Below are positions 1-10,062 of a stretch of 64,000 nucleotides of DNA, piece after piece. Every line of letters starts with the position of its first letter. Position 1 is the stretch's first letter. Source of the stretch: Betaproteobacteria bacterium (GTDB taxonomy: Bacteria; Pseudomonadota; Gammaproteobacteria; Burkholderiales; Burkholderiaceae_F). The translations under genes were made by a program, and so were the position numbers. A model generated the notes under the pieces. The model ran no database searches, was not told the DNA's origin, and saw nothing but the letters and a program-made list of their open reading frames with translations. Location of the stretch: positions 79,471 to 143,470 of the forward strand of contig VBCK01000123.1 in assembly GCA_005882215.1 (NCBI GenBank), given 5' to 3'.

Positions 1-58
1 TCGACCAGCAGCGCCAAGATGAGCGCTTCGGAGCGTGCGCGTTCGATCTGGAATCCGC

Positions 59-292
59 TCAGGATTCGGGCTCCGCACTGAGGTTGACGGGCCGTGCCGG
101 CACCACCGTCGAAATCGCGTGCTTGTACACCATCTGGGTGACCGTGTTGCGAAGCAGGACCACGTACTGGTCGAACGATTCGATCTGCCCCTGCAGCTTG
201 ATTCCGTTGACCAGATAGATCGACACCGGCACATGTTCCTTGCGCAGCGCGTTCAAAAACGGGTCTTGTAGTAGTTGCCCCTTGTTGCTCAT
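59..292 (-). CDS. hfq: RNA chaperone Hfq
   Basis: A 77-residue Sm-like RNA chaperone that forms a hexameric ring and pairs small RNAs with mRNAs. The N-terminal helix ([15 protein letters not shown]) is followed by Sm1 (about residues 21-50, with [19 protein letters not shown]) and the Sm2 signature YKHAIST at about 57-63, which is diagnostic of Hfq. The start at 292 was chosen because GGGAG lies 6-8 nt upstream; an in-frame extension to 391 has no Hfq-like sequence. The C-terminal tail is short, as is common outside enterics. It lies 95 nt downstream of der on the same strand. In related genomes hflX follows; only 58 bases remain here, so that gene cannot be confirmed. Confidence 0.97.
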   Translation of the reverse strand: MSNKGQLLQDPFLNALRKEHVPVSIYLVNGIKLQGQIESFDQYVVLLRNTVTQMVYKHAISTVVPARPVNLSAEPES

Positions 293-387
293 ATTTTCTC
301 CCGGTCGGTCGCACATGCGGACGCCACCAGCCCCTTCCTGCGGCTCCGGCCCCACATCGCACGTAAATGTGTGCGGTGCGACAAAAT

Positions 388-1752
388 TCAATCTACTGGA
401 AAAGGCGACCCTTTACCAGCGCGTTGCCCTGCATACGGATTGATTCCGCTACGGAATTCGATCCGCAGAGGGGTCCCCCGCAGCCCGAACTGCTCGCGAA
501 ACCATCCCTCCAGGTAGCGCCGGTAACTATCGGGCACGTGCCGCAGGGCATTGCCGTGAATCACGATCACGGGAGGATTGGAGCCGCCTTGGTGCGCATA
601 CCGCAGTTTGGGGCGCACGTTGCCGGCGCGCGGCGGCTCCTGCCGTTCAACAGCGGCCCGCAGCGCCCGGGTCAGCTTAGGCGTGGGCAGGCGGCTGAAC
701 GCGGCCTGCTCGGCCGCGACAACCGATCGCATTAGCCCCTGAAGCCCGGTACCGCGCAAGGCGGAGATGAAATGCAGGCTGGCCCAGTCGAGGAAATGCA
801 GCTTGCGCCGCATCTCGCGCTTGATCCGCTCGCGCTGCTCCTCGCGTACCCCATCCCACTTGTTGACCGCCATCACCAGCGCGCGGCCGCGCTCCAGGAT
901 GTACCCGGCGATGTGCGCATCCTGCTCGGCGATCTCGGTGGAGGCATCCAGCAGCAAGGTGACGACGTTGCACTGTTCGACCGCCTGCAAGGTCTTGATC
1001 ACCGAAAACTTCTCGACCGCCTCGAACACGCGGCCCTTGCGGCGGATACCGGCCGTGTCGATCAGGATGAACCGGCTGCCGCCAAATTCGAATTCGACCT
1101 CGATCGCATCGCGGGTTGTCCCGGGCTCCTCGAACGCAACCATCCGGCGCTCGCCGATCAAGGCGTTGACCAGCGTCGATTTGCCCACGTTGGGTCGCCC
1201 GACGATCGCAACGCGCGTGCCCTCCTTCGCGCCGTCCGGCGCTTCGGAGGGCGGGCCCGCCTCCGGGAAGTCGGCGAGCGCCAGCTCCATCAACTCGGTC
1301 AAGCCCATCGCGTGTGCGGCCGAGATCAGGCACGGCTCGCCGAGGCCAAGCTCGTGGAATTCCGCGCCCGCCTCCGGTTCGAGACCTTCGGCCTTGTTCG
1401 CAACGACCACGACGCGACGCCCGCTGGCGCGCAGCCGTTCGGCAATGCGCTGGTCCTGAGCGGTCAAGCCGGCCCGCACGTCGACCAGGAACAGCAGCAC
1501 GTCGCATTCGGCGATCGCCGCCTCGGTCTGCTCGTTGACGGCACGTTGCAGCGTCTGGCCGGAGTCCGGATCGAAACCGCCGCTGTCGATCACCAGAAAG
1601 GGCTTCGGCCCCACATGCCCGTCACCGTACTGCCGGTCGCGCGTCAGTCCCGGAAAGTCGGCAACGAGCGCGGCGCGTGACCGCGTCAGCCGATTGAACA
1701 GCGTCGATTTGCCGACGTTGATGCGGCCGACCAGCGCGACGGCCGGCCTCAT
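388..1752 (-). CDS. der: ribosome-associated GTPase Der (EngA)
   Basis: A 454-residue double-GTPase required for 50S subunit maturation. G-domain 1 starts at residue 1 (P-loop GRINVGKST, switch [10 protein letters not shown]3 DSGG, G4 NKAE). G-domain 2 starts near residue 180 ([17 protein letters not shown]), and a C-terminal KH-like domain follows. The first P-loop has Ile where most family members have Pro; it still fits GxxxxGKS. It lies between bamB and hfq in the conserved bamB-der-hfq order, 69 nt downstream of the bamB stop codon. Length and architecture are normal. Confidence 0.97.
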   Translation of the reverse strand: MRPAVALVGRINVGKSTLFNRLTRSRAALVADFPGLTRDRQYGDGHVGPKPFLVIDSGGFDPDSGQTLQRAVNEQTEAAIAECDVLLFLVDVRAGLTAQDQRIAERLRASGRRVVVVANKAEGLEPEAGAEFHELGLGEPCLISAAHAMGLTELMELALADFPEAGPPSEAPDGAKEGTRVAIVGRPNVGKSTLVNALIGERRMVAFEEPGTTRDAIEVEFEFGGSRFILIDTAGIRRKGRVFEAVEKFSVIKTLQAVEQCNVVTLLLDASTEIAEQDAHIAGYILERGRALVMAVNKWDGVREEQRERIKREMRRKLHFLDWASLHFISALRGTGLQGLMRSVVAAEQAAFSRLPTPKLTRALRAAVERQEPPRAGNVRPKLRYAHQGGSNPPVIVIHGNALRHVPDSYRRYLEGWFREQFGLRGTPLRIEFRSGINPYAGQRAGKGSPFPVD

Positions 1753-1821
1753 GACCGGGCGCTGCCTGAACGAGTAACAACGGGGCTTCGACCGCCTCGC
1801 ACGAAGACATTTCCCTGGCAG

Positions 1822-2988
1822 TCAGCTCTGTGGCACCACAAGCGCCAGGTGGCCGCGCTGGGTCTGGACCAGGACTCCGCCGCCGAGTTCGAGGGGCCGC
1901 GCCACGATCGGGCTGCCGTCCAGTTCGACTCGCCCGACGAGCTGTCCGTCGCTCCCGTTCAGGAAATGCACGTAGCCCTTGTAATCGCCCACTGCGACCC
2001 AGTGGTCGCGAGCGCCCGGCGTGGACAGTCCGCGGTACGCCAGCAGCTTGCACGACCACCGTGCAGCGCCGTTGGACAGTGCGAAGGCCTGGATGGTCGA
2101 GGCCGAATCCACGCCGACCAGCTCTTCGCCCTCGATCGCAACGCCCGCCCCGGCCGGCATCTCACGCGCCCACTGCTGCTCGCCGCTGGCCACGTCGAAG
2201 CAGGCGACGCGCCCCTGGTAGGACGCGGCGCACACCTGATTGTCGTGCACGCCGATCGAGCCAAGCACATCGGCCAGCCGCTCGACCTCGGTGGCACCCT
2301 TGGGCTCGGAAACGGGGCTGTCCCAGAGCGAGGCGCCATTGGACAGCGCGATGGCAACCAGGCGCCCGCCCGGAAACCCTGCGATCAGGCTTTCGCCGGC
2401 AAAAGCCATTTCGCTCGGAGCGCGCAGCGCCAGCGGCGGGGTCTGTCGCTTGAAGATCCACTTCTTGCGCCCGCTCTCCGCGTCGAACGCCGTCACGCCC
2501 TGATCGGTCGAACGCACGACCACCAGCCCGCGACCGACCAGCGGAGGGGTGATCACATCGCTCGGAACGCGCGCCTGCCATAGCAGCTTGCCCTCGGCCG
2601 AATAGGCGTACACCTCGCCGCGCTGACCGGCGACCGCGACCACGAAACCGTCCGCTCCGACGCCGGCCCCGAGCAACGTCGGTGCCCGCACGCGCCACAC
2701 CTGCTTGCCGTCACCCGGATCGAGCCGGACCAGGTCGCCGTCGGTCGCAGCCGCGTAAATCGCGTTCTCAACCAGCGCCGGCTGCAGGAAGCTGCGCCGG
2801 CCATCTCCGACACTGATGCGCCAGGCGACCTGGATCGCCAGCGGCGCCTTGATGGACGTCAACTCGGCCGGTTTTTCCGATTTGGAGCTCGAAGAGCAGG
2901 CCGCCAGCATTGCCGCGCCAATTGCGACCCAGCACGCCAGCCGCATCGGCCCGGCTGCAGCGCGAGCCACAGGCTTCTCAGGCTTCAT
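1822..2988 (-). CDS. bamB: outer membrane assembly lipoprotein BamB
   Basis: A 388-residue PQQ/beta-propeller lipoprotein of the BAM complex, which inserts beta-barrel proteins into the outer membrane. The N-terminus has a lipoprotein signal ending LAAC, with the acylated Cys near residue 31. The rest is made of repeated propeller blades (for example AATDGDLVRLDPGDGKQVWR and RSTDQGVTAFDAESGRKKW). The ATG at 2988 was preferred over an upstream in-frame ATG at 3024 because the latter would overlap the end of yfgM and add non-signal residues. It follows yfgM by 7 nt and precedes der, the usual arrangement. Confidence 0.95.
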   Translation of the reverse strand: MKPEKPVARAAAGPMRLACWVAIGAAMLAACSSSSKSEKPAELTSIKAPLAIQVAWRISVGDGRRSFLQPALVENAIYAAATDGDLVRLDPGDGKQVWRVRAPTLLGAGVGADGFVVAVAGQRGEVYAYSAEGKLLWQARVPSDVITPPLVGRGLVVVRSTDQGVTAFDAESGRKKWIFKRQTPPLALRAPSEMAFAGESLIAGFPGGRLVAIALSNGASLWDSPVSEPKGATEVERLADVLGSIGVHDNQVCAASYQGRVACFDVASGEQQWAREMPAGAGVAIEGEELVGVDSASTIQAFALSNGAARWSCKLLAYRGLSTPGARDHWVAVGDYKGYVHFLNGSDGQLVGRVELDGSPIVARPLELGGGVLVQTQRGHLALVVPQS

Positions 2989-2995
2989 CCCGGTC

Positions 2996-3643
2996 TCACG
3001 TTCGGTCGGGTGGCGGCAACGCATCGAGCTTCATCTGGATCAAGGAGCGTAGCGGCTGCGTCCCGGCCTTGGCCAGCGCCTCGGAATACGCCGCCCGGGC
3101 CTCGGCCACCTTGCCCTGCGCTGCATACACATCGCCGCGCCGGTCCGCGAACTCGCTGGCGAATGCGTCCGGTACGTCGACGTTGAGCACCTGCAGCGCC
3201 TGATCGTAGGATTTCTCGTCGAGCAGCACGCCCGCCAGCCGCACCCTGGCCAGCAGCGCGAGTTCCTTCTGGGACGCGTGCTGCACGGCCCACGTCAACT
3301 GGTCCTTGGCGGCCTTCAGATCGCCGGCGTCGATGCTGGACTTGGCCGCGCGCAACGCCGCCATGGCCGCGTACACCGTCGAACCGTGTTGCTCGATCAG
3401 CGTGCCGACCAGATCGCGCGCCTTGATCGCATCCTTCGGGTCCTTTGACCCCGACACTCGCTCGAATTCCTCGTACACGGCCGAGGCCGCAGCCGATTGT
3501 CTGAGCGAATACCACGACCACCCCTGGTACGCGAGAATCGCGAGCAGGACGGCGGTGGCCGCGGTCGTCACCCGGTTGCTGTGCGCCCGCCACCAAGTCT
3601 TGAGCGCGTCCAGCTGTTCCTGTTCCTGCAAGTCGTATGACAT
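2996..3643 (-). CDS. yfgM: YfgM-family TPR membrane protein
   Basis: A 215-residue inner-membrane anchored protein of the YfgM/ancillary SecYEG translocon family. A short cytoplasmic N-terminus (MSYDLQEQEQLDALKTWW) is followed by one transmembrane helix at about residues 24-45 and a periplasmic tetratricopeptide-like domain. In enteric bacteria YfgM binds PpiD and SecYEG and helps client proteins cross the periplasm; the role here is inferred by family. It lies between hisS and bamB, its conserved place, and is probably co-transcribed with both. Confidence 0.9.
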   Translation of the reverse strand: MSYDLQEQEQLDALKTWWRAHSNRVTTAATAVLLAILAYQGWSWYSLRQSAAASAVYEEFERVSGSKDPKDAIKARDLVGTLIEQHGSTVYAAMAALRAAKSSIDAGDLKAAKDQLTWAVQHASQKELALLARVRLAGVLLDEKSYDQALQVLNVDVPDAFASEFADRRGDVYAAQGKVAEARAAYSEALAKAGTQPLRSLIQMKLDALPPPDRT

Positions 3644-3674
3644 TCTCGATCCACCCGTCTCAAGATCTATCGCA

Positions 3675-4970
3675 TCAATCCGGCCGCAGCAACTTCGCCA
3701 GGGTCGGCGCCAGAAGATCCAGCGCGACCGTCTGCTGCTGGGCGAACTCGTCCGCCTGATCGCTCGTTCGCAAGGCCTTCACGGCGGCCACGGACTCGGC
3801 GGCCTCCTGTTCTCCGACAATCACCGCGTAGCGCGCCCCGCTCGCATCCGCACGCTTCATCTGTGCTTTCAGGCTCGCCTCGCCCGCATGCAGGATCACG
3901 TCCAGCCCGCAATCGCGCAGCCGTTCGGCCGCCCGCATCGCCGGCTCGAAGGTGGCGCCTCCCTGGTGCAGTACGTAGACCTCGCAGTCCGGCCGTGCGC
4001 TCGCGCCCGCATTGTCGCGCATCAGCTCGATCACCCGTTCGATCCCGACCGAAAATCCGCACGCGGGAGCCGGTTTGCCGCCCAGCAGCTCGATCAGTCC
4101 GTCGTAGCGGCCGCCGCCGCAGAGGGTGCCCTGAGCGCCGAGGCGATCGCTCACCCATTCGAATACCGTCAGGTTGTAATAGTCCAGGCCCCGCACCAGT
4201 CGTGGATTGACGGCGAAGTCGACCTGGGCCGACCGCAACAGCTGCTGCAGTTGCTCGAAGTGTGTCAGCGACGCTTCGCCCAGGTAGTCGAGCAGGCGAG
4301 GCGCGCCCGCCACCAGCTCCTGCATCGAGGCGCTCTTGGTGTCGAGAATCCGAAGCGGATTGGAGTGCAGCCTGCGGCGCGCGTCCTCGTCGAGGCGGTC
4401 GTGTTGCCCCTCCAGGTACCGGATCAGCTCGGCGCGATGGCGCGCGCGCTCGGGCGGCTGGCCCAGCGTATTCAGTTCCAGCCGAACGCCCGCCAGCCCC
4501 AGCACCCGCCACAGCCGCCCGAGCATCACGATCTGCTCGGCGTCCACATCCGGTCCGGCCAGCCCGAGCGCTTCGGCTCCGACCTGATGGAACTGCCGAT
4601 AACGGCCGCGCTGCGGCCGCTCGTGCCGGAACATCGGCCCCATGTACCAGAGGCGGGACGGTCCCTCGTACAGCAGGCTGTGCTCGATCGCGGCCCGCAC
4701 CACGCCCGCGGTGTTCTCGGGTCGCATCGTCAGCGCCTCGCCGTTCAGCGAGTCGACGAAGCTGTACATCTCTTTTTCGACGATGTCGGTCACCTCTCCG
4801 AGCCCGCGCCGGAACAGGGCCGTCGCCTCCAGGATCGGGGTGCGAATCTGCGCGTAGCCGTAGCTCTGCAGGGTCCGTACCGCCTGCGCCTCGAACGCCT
4901 CCCAGAGCGGAGCCTGCGCGGGCAGCAAATCGTTCATGCCGCGCACGGCGGCAATCTTCGGTGAGCCCAT
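3675..4970 (-). CDS. hisS: histidine--tRNA ligase
   Basis: A 431-residue class II aminoacyl-tRNA synthetase that charges tRNA-His. It opens with the typical [14 protein letters not shown]. Motif 2 is present ([20 protein letters not shown]), as are the histidine-specific LVRGLDYYN and CGGGRYDGL segments, and an anticodon-binding domain fills the last 100 or so residues. Length matches the family. The ATG at 4970 has no strong Shine-Dalgarno sequence. The gene lies 62 nt after the ispG stop codon and before yfgM, in the conserved cluster. Confidence 0.97.
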   Translation of the reverse strand: MGSPKIAAVRGMNDLLPAQAPLWEAFEAQAVRTLQSYGYAQIRTPILEATALFRRGLGEVTDIVEKEMYSFVDSLNGEALTMRPENTAGVVRAAIEHSLLYEGPSRLWYMGPMFRHERPQRGRYRQFHQVGAEALGLAGPDVDAEQIVMLGRLWRVLGLAGVRLELNTLGQPPERARHRAELIRYLEGQHDRLDEDARRRLHSNPLRILDTKSASMQELVAGAPRLLDYLGEASLTHFEQLQQLLRSAQVDFAVNPRLVRGLDYYNLTVFEWVSDRLGAQGTLCGGGRYDGLIELLGGKPAPACGFSVGIERVIELMRDNAGASARPDCEVYVLHQGGATFEPAMRAAERLRDCGLDVILHAGEASLKAQMKRADASGARYAVIVGEQEAAESVAAVKALRTSDQADEFAQQQTVALDLLAPTLAKLLRPD

Positions 4971-5023
4971 GTGATCGCAGATGCGCGGTCAGGAAGCCGC
5001 TGTCTTGATTTGGAGGTTGGTCA

Positions 5024-5041
5024 AGTTCCGACTCAGGACAC
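5024..5041. repeat. 18-bp dispersed element, copy 1 (ispG 3' end)
   Basis: The sequence agttccgactcaggacac occurs here and, identically and in the same orientation, at 10044-10061. Here it spans the last two sense codons and the TGA stop of ispG. A degenerate inverted arm exists only at the second site. Its nature is unknown; it could be a short palindromic intergenic repeat unit or a chance match favoured by gene-end composition. Confidence 0.6.
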
Positions 5042-6316
5042 GAGGCCCGGGTGGCCGTAACGACGGTTGACGTACTCTTCGACGATGGCTTCGAATTCCT
5101 GGCTGATGCGTTCGCCCTTCAGCGTGATGCGTCGTTCGCCGTCGATGAACACGGGCGCCACGGGCTGCTCCCCGGTCCCGGGCAGGCTGATTCCGATATC
5201 GGCGTGCCGGCTCTCGCCAGGCCCGTTGACCACGCAGCCCATCACCGCAACGGTCAGGTTCTCGACCCCGGGATAGCGGCTCTTCCATTCGGGCATCCGC
5301 TCGCGCAGATACGCCTGCACGCGCGAGGCCAGCTCCTGGAACACCGTGCTGGTGGTGCGGCCGCACCCGGGGCAGGCGGTCACCATCGGCACGAAGGCGC
5401 GCAGCCCCAGCGACTGAAGAATCTCCTGGGCGACCTGGACCTCGCGCGTGCGCGCTCCGCCCGGCTCCGGGGTCAACGACACCCGGATCGTGTCTCCGAT
5501 GCCTTCCTGCAGCAGCACCGACAAGGCGGCGGTCGAGGCGACGATGCCCTTGCTGTCCATGCCGGCCTCGGTCAGGCCAAGATGCAGCGGGTAGTCGCAG
5601 CGGCGCGCCAGCTCCCGATACACCGCGATCAACTGCTGCACCGCGCTCACTTTGGCCGACAGGCAGATCCGGTTTCCCGCCAGACCCAGCTGCTCGGCCC
5701 GGCGCGCGCTGTCGAGCGCCGAGCGCACCAGCGCTTCACGCAGCACGGCGGACGCGTCCCACGGCCGATCGCGCTCACCGTTCTCGTCCATCAGACGGGC
5801 CAGCAGCTCCTGGTCCAGGCTGCCCCAGTTCACGCCGATCCGCACCGGCCGTTCATACCGGCAGGCCACCTCGATCATCTGGGCGAAATTGTCCTCGCCG
5901 CGCGCGCCGCGCCCGACGTTGCCTGGATTGATCCGGTACTTGGACAGCGCCTGCGCGCAGTCCGGAAACTGGGTCAGCAGCTTGTGACCGTTGTAATGGA
6001 AGTCTCCGATCAGCGGTACGTCGAGCCCACCACGGTCGAGCGCTTCGCGCAGGTAGGCCACTTCGCGCGCCGCTTCCGGCGAATTGACGGTGATCCGGAC
6101 CGCCTCCGACCCGGCTGCGGCGAGCTCGCGCACCTGAATCGCGGTGGCGACCGGGTCGGCGGTGTCGGTGTTCGTCATCGCCTGCACCATCACCGGCGCA
6201 TCGCCGCCGAAGCGCACCACGCGCGACCCCCAGCGCAGCTCGACCCGGCGCGAAAGGCGGCGAGCCGCCGGGCCGGTCGACGCCGGTCCATCGAGAGGTT
6301 TGTCCATCGCATTCAT
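5033..6316 (-). CDS. ispG: 4-hydroxy-3-methylbut-2-en-1-yl diphosphate synthase (flavodoxin)
   Basis: A 427-residue enzyme of the non-mevalonate isoprenoid pathway, which reduces MEcPP to HMBPP using a [4Fe-4S] cluster. The cluster ligands are visible in [16 protein letters not shown] and [10 protein letters not shown]. The start at 6316 overlaps the rodZ stop as ATGA; an alternative ATG is at 6307. The last codons and the stop fall inside an 18-bp sequence that recurs at the rlmD stop (5024-5041 and 10044-10061), so the extreme C-terminus (HPGLVS) may derive from that element. Confidence 0.96.
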   Translation of the reverse strand: MNAMDKPLDGPASTGPAARRLSRRVELRWGSRVVRFGGDAPVMVQAMTNTDTADPVATAIQVRELAAAGSEAVRITVNSPEAAREVAYLREALDRGGLDVPLIGDFHYNGHKLLTQFPDCAQALSKYRINPGNVGRGARGEDNFAQMIEVACRYERPVRIGVNWGSLDQELLARLMDENGERDRPWDASAVLREALVRSALDSARRAEQLGLAGNRICLSAKVSAVQQLIAVYRELARRCDYPLHLGLTEAGMDSKGIVASTAALSVLLQEGIGDTIRVSLTPEPGGARTREVQVAQEILQSLGLRAFVPMVTACPGCGRTTSTVFQELASRVQAYLRERMPEWKSRYPGVENLTVAVMGCVVNGPGESRHADIGISLPGTGEQPVAPVFIDGERRITLKGERISQEFEAIVEEYVNRRYGHPGLVS

Positions 6317-7413
6317 CGGTTGCTCTGCCCTCCGCTGGCGACGCGGCCGTCGCCCAGCACCACGCGCGCCGCGCCCTTGCTGTTGATGTACGGCCTCAAG
6401 TTCACGGGCTGCCCCTGGAATTCGACCTGCACCGCCTCGGCCCTGCCGATCACCAGCTCCAGAGGCGGCGGCGAGTTCACCATTTCCGTGCTGCCGGGCT
6501 CGCCGAAGCGCGACAGCAGCACGCGACCGTCCGGCTGCCTGACTTCGACCCACGAGCGCTCGTCAAAGCGCAGCACCAGGCCGGTGGACGCACCCGCTGC
6601 CGGCGCAGTGCCGGAGCCGTCGATGGCCGCGGAGTTGCTGCCAGAGTTGGCATCCGACCCGGTCGACGCGCCCGACTCCGGTGCAGTGGCGGCGGCCGGG
6701 CTCGGGCCGGAAACGGGCGTCGCGCCGCCAAGTGCCGCTGTGCCGCCACCGCGAGTGGTGCCGGGTGCTGCCGCGGCCACCTTCGCTTCGGAACCGGGCG
6801 CCTCGAAGGCGCGCGCGGGCAAGGCCACTCTTGCTTCGGAACCGGGCGCCTCGGAGGCGCGCGCAGGCGAGGCCGCCTTCGCTTCGCGGCCGGGCGCCTC
6901 GGAGGCGGGCGCTGGCGCCGGCTGCGCCGTTCGCTGGGGCACGGTGTCGCGGGCGCGGATTACCGGGCGCGCCATCCACACGCCGATCAGTCCCGCACAC
7001 ACCAGTGCGATCACGATGCCGGCCAGAACCAGTTGGCGCCAGGCGCGCTCGTCCAGCGCCGGCCCGGGCACCGCTCCTCCGGTGCCGAGGTCCGGCGCCT
7101 GCGGGCCGAGGCCTCTGAGCTTGAGCTTCGCATTGAGGTCCTCGATCAAGGGACCTGGATCGAGCCCAACCTCGCGCGCGTAGTTGCGGACGAATCCGTT
7201 CACGTAGGCGGGCCCCGGCAGCGCCCGCAGATCCTCGCTCTCGATCGCCCGCAGCTGCCTCGGTTGCAGTCTGATTCGTCCAGCCGCCTGCTCGACGCTC
7301 AGGCCCGCGCGCGTGCGCGCCTGCGCCAGCGCGTAACCGAATCCGGCCGGCGTGGCGCGTGCCGATTCGTCGCCCCGCACCTGATGCGGCTCGACCGCGG
7401 CCGGCTCATTCAT
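6313..7413 (-). CDS. rodZ: RodZ-like cytoskeletal/HTH membrane protein
   Basis: A 366-residue protein with RodZ architecture. A cytoplasmic helix-turn-helix domain (about residues 25-95, [19 protein letters not shown]...RAIESED) is followed by one transmembrane helix near residues 130-150 ([19 protein letters not shown]), a long Ala/Pro/Ser-rich periplasmic linker, and a C-terminal DUF4115-type beta domain ([19 protein letters not shown]). RodZ links MreB to the cell-wall elongation machinery. The linker is built partly from three 48-bp direct repeats. The gene overlaps pilW upstream (8 nt) and ispG downstream (ATGA), so translation is probably coupled. Confidence 0.88.
   Translation of the reverse strand: MNEPAAVEPHQVRGDESARATPAGFGYALAQARTRAGLSVEQAAGRIRLQPRQLRAIESEDLRALPGPAYVNGFVRNYAREVGLDPGPLIEDLNAKLKLRGLGPQAPDLGTGGAVPGPALDERAWRQLVLAGIVIALVCAGLIGVWMARPVIRARDTVPQRTAQPAPAPASEAPGREAKAASPARASEAPGSEARVALPARAFEAPGSEAKVAAAAPGTTRGGGTAALGGATPVSGPSPAAATAPESGASTGSDANSGSNSAAIDGSGTAPAAGASTGLVLRFDERSWVEVRQPDGRVLLSRFGEPGSTEMVNSPPPLELVIGRAEAVQVEFQGQPVNLRPYINSKGAARVVLGDGRVASGGQSNR
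6781..6924. repeat. 48-bp tandem repeat (about 3 units) inside rodZ
   Basis: Three in-phase units of 48 bp (6781-6828, 6829-6876, 6877-6924) encode an imperfect 16-residue repeat centred on [10 protein letters not shown] in the periplasmic linker of the RodZ-like protein. The third unit is the most diverged. Because the unit is a multiple of three, copy-number change would alter linker length without shifting the frame. Confidence 0.85.
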
Positions 7414-8245
7414 TGAAGGCCTCCCGGTTCAACAGAGCGGTCTCCGGCGAGTTCGGATAGCGGGCGCGCAGCTCCTGGCTCAGACGCTGCTCGGTGCGAA
7501 CATCCGAGCGGGCGTGCGCAATCTTGGTTCCGAGCCACAGCGTCTGCGGATTCGGGTCCACGCTCTTGGCCAGCAGCCCGTAGTAGAACTCGGCCCGTTC
7601 GAGCCGGTGCGTCTGCAGGTACAAACGGGCCAGCTGAAACTTCGCGACCGGGCTGGAGGCGTCGGCCTCGAACGCGCGCATCAGGTACTTCTCCGCGCGC
7701 TCGTTGTCGCCCGTCTGCATCAGGCAGATGCCGGCGTTCTGCAGTGCCATCGCGGGCGTGGCATACCGGCGATTGGCGGCTGCCTTGTCGAAATAGGTCG
7801 TCGCGTCGCGCTCGCGGTGCGTGCGGCACAGGAACCAGCCATAGTTGTTGTTCAGCTCCGGGTCGTTCGAGTCCACCTGCAACGCGCGCCGGAAGTTGTC
7901 CTCCGCCTGGTCGTTTTGTCCCAGATCCATGTAGATCAGTCCGAGCAGACCGAACGCGGACGAAAGGCCAGGGTCGATCCGGGTCGCCTCCGTGGCTTCC
8001 TTGATCGCCACATCGACTTGCCCCTTCTGGTAATAGCCGCCGGCCAACTGGAGCCGCACCGCAGCCCGCCGATGCGGGTCACCCTCGGCGCTGGCTCCGC
8101 TCGTGTGCGCGCTGTCCGAGGTCGAGGTCACGGTGGTCGTGGTCTTGCAGCCTGCCAGCGCCGACGCAGCCGCCACGGCGAGCACGGCCAGCATCGGTTG
8201 CCATCGGCCCGCCGACCGCCGTCGCTTCTGCAGCCAGACCATCAC
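7406..8245 (-). CDS. pilW: type IV pilus biogenesis/stability lipoprotein PilW (PilF)
   Basis: A 279-residue TPR lipoprotein. The signal peptide ends with lipobox ALAGC (Cys at about residue 33). Successive TPR motifs follow ([40 protein letters not shown], and so on). PilW/PilF helps the type IV pilus secretin assemble in the outer membrane. The position between rlmN and rodZ is the conserved location. The start at 8245 overlaps the rlmN stop as ATGA. Confidence 0.92.
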   Translation of the reverse strand: MMVWLQKRRRSAGRWQPMLAVLAVAAASALAGCKTTTTVTSTSDSAHTSGASAEGDPHRRAAVRLQLAGGYYQKGQVDVAIKEATEATRIDPGLSSAFGLLGLIYMDLGQNDQAEDNFRRALQVDSNDPELNNNYGWFLCRTHRERDATTYFDKAAANRRYATPAMALQNAGICLMQTGDNERAEKYLMRAFEADASSPVAKFQLARLYLQTHRLERAEFYYGLLAKSVDPNPQTLWLGTKIAHARSDVRTEQRLSQELRARYPNSPETALLNREAFNE

Positions 8246-9378
8246 GGCGCGACCCGCAGCGGCACCGGCCGGGCGCGATGATCCGGACCGCGGTCGGCGA
8301 TGCCGGTGCGATCGTCAACCGCCCCGGCCAGCTGTCCGCACGCGGCCTCGATCTGATCGCCACGCGTCCTGCGAATCGTGGTGACGATGCCGGCCGCAGC
8401 CAGCCGCGCGGCGAATTCCTGGATTCGTTGCGGCGGCGAGCGCCGCACGGTGGCCCCGGGGAACGGATTGAACGGAATCAGGTTGAATTTGCAGGGCAGA
8501 TCCCCGACCAGCCGGACCAGCGCGCGCGCGTGCGCATCGCTGTCGTTGACGCCATCGAGCATCACGTACTCGAACGTGATGAAGTCGCGCGGAGCGCTCC
8601 GAAGGTAGCGCCGGCAGGCCGCCATCAACTCGCGCAGAGGATATTTGCGATTCAGAGGCACCAGTGTGTCGCGCAGGGCGTCGTCGGGAGCGTGCAGCGA
8701 GACCGCCAGGGCGACCGGACAGTCCTGCGCCAGGCGGTCGATCTGCGGCACCATGCCGGCCGTGGACAGCGTGACCCGCCGCCGCGAAAGACCATAGGCG
8801 TCGTCGTCGAGCATCAGGCGAAGGGCGGGCACCACCGCGTCGTAGTTCTGCAGCGGCTCGCCCATTCCCATCAACACGACGTTGCTGATCACGCGCTCGG
8901 CGCGCACGGGGGCCCCAACGCCGACTGCGTCCGCGCGGCGCAGGCTGTGCTCGGCCAGCCAGAGCTGGCCGACGATCTCTGCCGTGGCGAGGTTGCGGCT
9001 GAACCCCTGCTTGCCCGTCGAGCAGAACACGCAGTTGACGGCGCAACCGGCCTGGGTCGAGATGCACAGCGTGGCGCGATCCGGCTCCGGGATGTACACC
9101 GCTTCGACCGCGTCCTTGCCGCCGACCGACAGCAGCCATTTCTGGGTCGCATCGGGAGCCGTCCGATGGGAAATGACGCCCGGCGCGGCTATCAGCGCGT
9201 GGCCGCTCAGCTTTTCCCGCAGCGAACGCGCCAGATCCGACATCGACTCGAAGTCGGCGGCGCCGTGACGGTGAATCCAGCGCTTCAGCTGGCGAGCGCG
9301 GAACGGGCGCTCGCCCAGCGATTGCAGCAACTGCTCGAGCGCTTGCCCATCCAGGCCGAGCAGGTTGACTGCGTTCAT
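8242..9378 (-). CDS. rlmN: dual-specificity 23S rRNA/tRNA adenine-C2 methyltransferase RlmN
   Basis: A 378-residue radical-SAM methyltransferase that modifies A2503 of 23S rRNA and A37 of several tRNAs. The cluster motif CxxxCxxC is visible ([13 protein letters not shown]). Other landmarks are the [12 protein letters not shown] segment and the radical-SAM core ([12 protein letters not shown]). Length is typical. It is the second gene of the ndk-rlmN-pilW-rodZ-ispG cluster and overlaps pilW by 4 nt. Confidence 0.97.
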   Translation of the reverse strand: MNAVNLLGLDGQALEQLLQSLGERPFRARQLKRWIHRHGAADFESMSDLARSLREKLSGHALIAAPGVISHRTAPDATQKWLLSVGGKDAVEAVYIPEPDRATLCISTQAGCAVNCVFCSTGKQGFSRNLATAEIVGQLWLAEHSLRRADAVGVGAPVRAERVISNVVLMGMGEPLQNYDAVVPALRLMLDDDAYGLSRRRVTLSTAGMVPQIDRLAQDCPVALAVSLHAPDDALRDTLVPLNRKYPLRELMAACRRYLRSAPRDFITFEYVMLDGVNDSDAHARALVRLVGDLPCKFNLIPFNPFPGATVRRSPPQRIQEFAARLAAAGIVTTIRRTRGDQIEAACGQLAGAVDDRTGIADRGPDHRARPVPLRVAP

Positions 9379-9406
9379 CGTTGCTCGCTGCTTGTGCCGC
9401 GACCCA

Positions 9407-9832
9407 TCAGCGCGTCAGGATCGTCATCGTCGGAAAGAAGAATGCGACCTCCGCATGCGCCGTCTCCACTCCATCGGAGCCGTGCACGGCGTTGGCGTCG
9501 ATGCTCTCGGCGAAGTCCGCCCGGATGGTGCCCGCTGCCGCCTTCTTCGGATCAGTGGCGCCCATCAAGTCGCGATTCTTCATGATCGCCCCTTCCCCTT
9601 CCAGAACCTGCACCATGATCGGTCCGGACGTCATGAATTCGACCAGATCACGAAAGAACGGCCGCTCCCCGTGCACCGCATAGAACGCCTCGGCTTCGGC
9701 GCGCGAAAGTTGCATCATGCGCGCCGCCACGATGCGCAGGCCGGCGGCCTCGAAGCGCGCGAGGATTCTTCCGATCAGCTTCTTGCGGACGGCATCCGGC
9801 TTGATGATGGACAGAGTTCGTTCGATAGCCAT
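9407..9832 (-). CDS. ndk: nucleoside diphosphate kinase
   Basis: A 141-residue enzyme that equilibrates nucleoside di- and triphosphates through a phosphohistidine. The N-terminus [14 protein letters not shown] and the active-site segment [12 protein letters not shown] with its catalytic His are both diagnostic. It heads the minus-strand cluster that runs down to hfq. The 228 nt upstream hold an A/T-rich patch (about 9916-9950) that could include its promoter or the tail of an upstream transcript. Confidence 0.97.
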   Translation of the reverse strand: MAIERTLSIIKPDAVRKKLIGRILARFEAAGLRIVAARMMQLSRAEAEAFYAVHGERPFFRDLVEFMTSGPIMVQVLEGEGAIMKNRDLMGATDPKKAAAGTIRADFAESIDANAVHGSDGVETAHAEVAFFFPTMTILTR

Positions 9833-10015
9833 GCGGGTCCCTGGGCGCAGTCGGGCCGACGGCGACAGGCATCGGGGCGGCGCCGCGTTCGACCGCCGAT
9901 TGTCGCTGCAGATGTCGCTAAAAAACTGAATAAAAAGAATAAGTTACGGAGCAATCCGCAGCGGCAGTGTAACACGCAAGCGCAGGCGGCCGATACTCGC
10001 GCAACGACGTATGCG

Positions 10016-10062
10016 AGTGTCCCGAGTCGGAGGTTCGCTGCACAGTTCCGACTCAGGACACT
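10016..10062. repeat. inverted repeat containing the second copy of the 18-bp element
   Basis: The arms 10016-10031 and 10047-10062 are complementary over 16 positions with one mismatch, around a 15-nt loop. The right arm overlaps agttccgactcaggacac (10044-10061), identical to 5024-5041. It begins at the rlmD stop codon, so a transcript leaving rlmD would form the hairpin at once. No T-run follows directly; an A/T-rich stretch is about 70 nt further on. It could act as a 3'-end stabiliser or a weak terminator, or it may be a mobile palindromic unit. Confidence 0.7.

Noticed and set aside
1..58. Possible start of hflX after hfq on the minus strand
   Set aside because: One frame is open and reads IERARSEALILALLV, but there is no standard start codon and too few bases to identify the gene; gene order alone is not enough.
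3306..4964. Long plus-strand open frame opposite hisS/yfgM
   Set aside because: It is antisense to well-identified genes and its codons are the mirror of high-GC third positions; no family resemblance.
9833..10015. Extra gene in the ndk-rlmD spacer
   Set aside because: No open frame with a start and ribosome-binding site; the region is A/T-rich leader with a hairpin at its far end.
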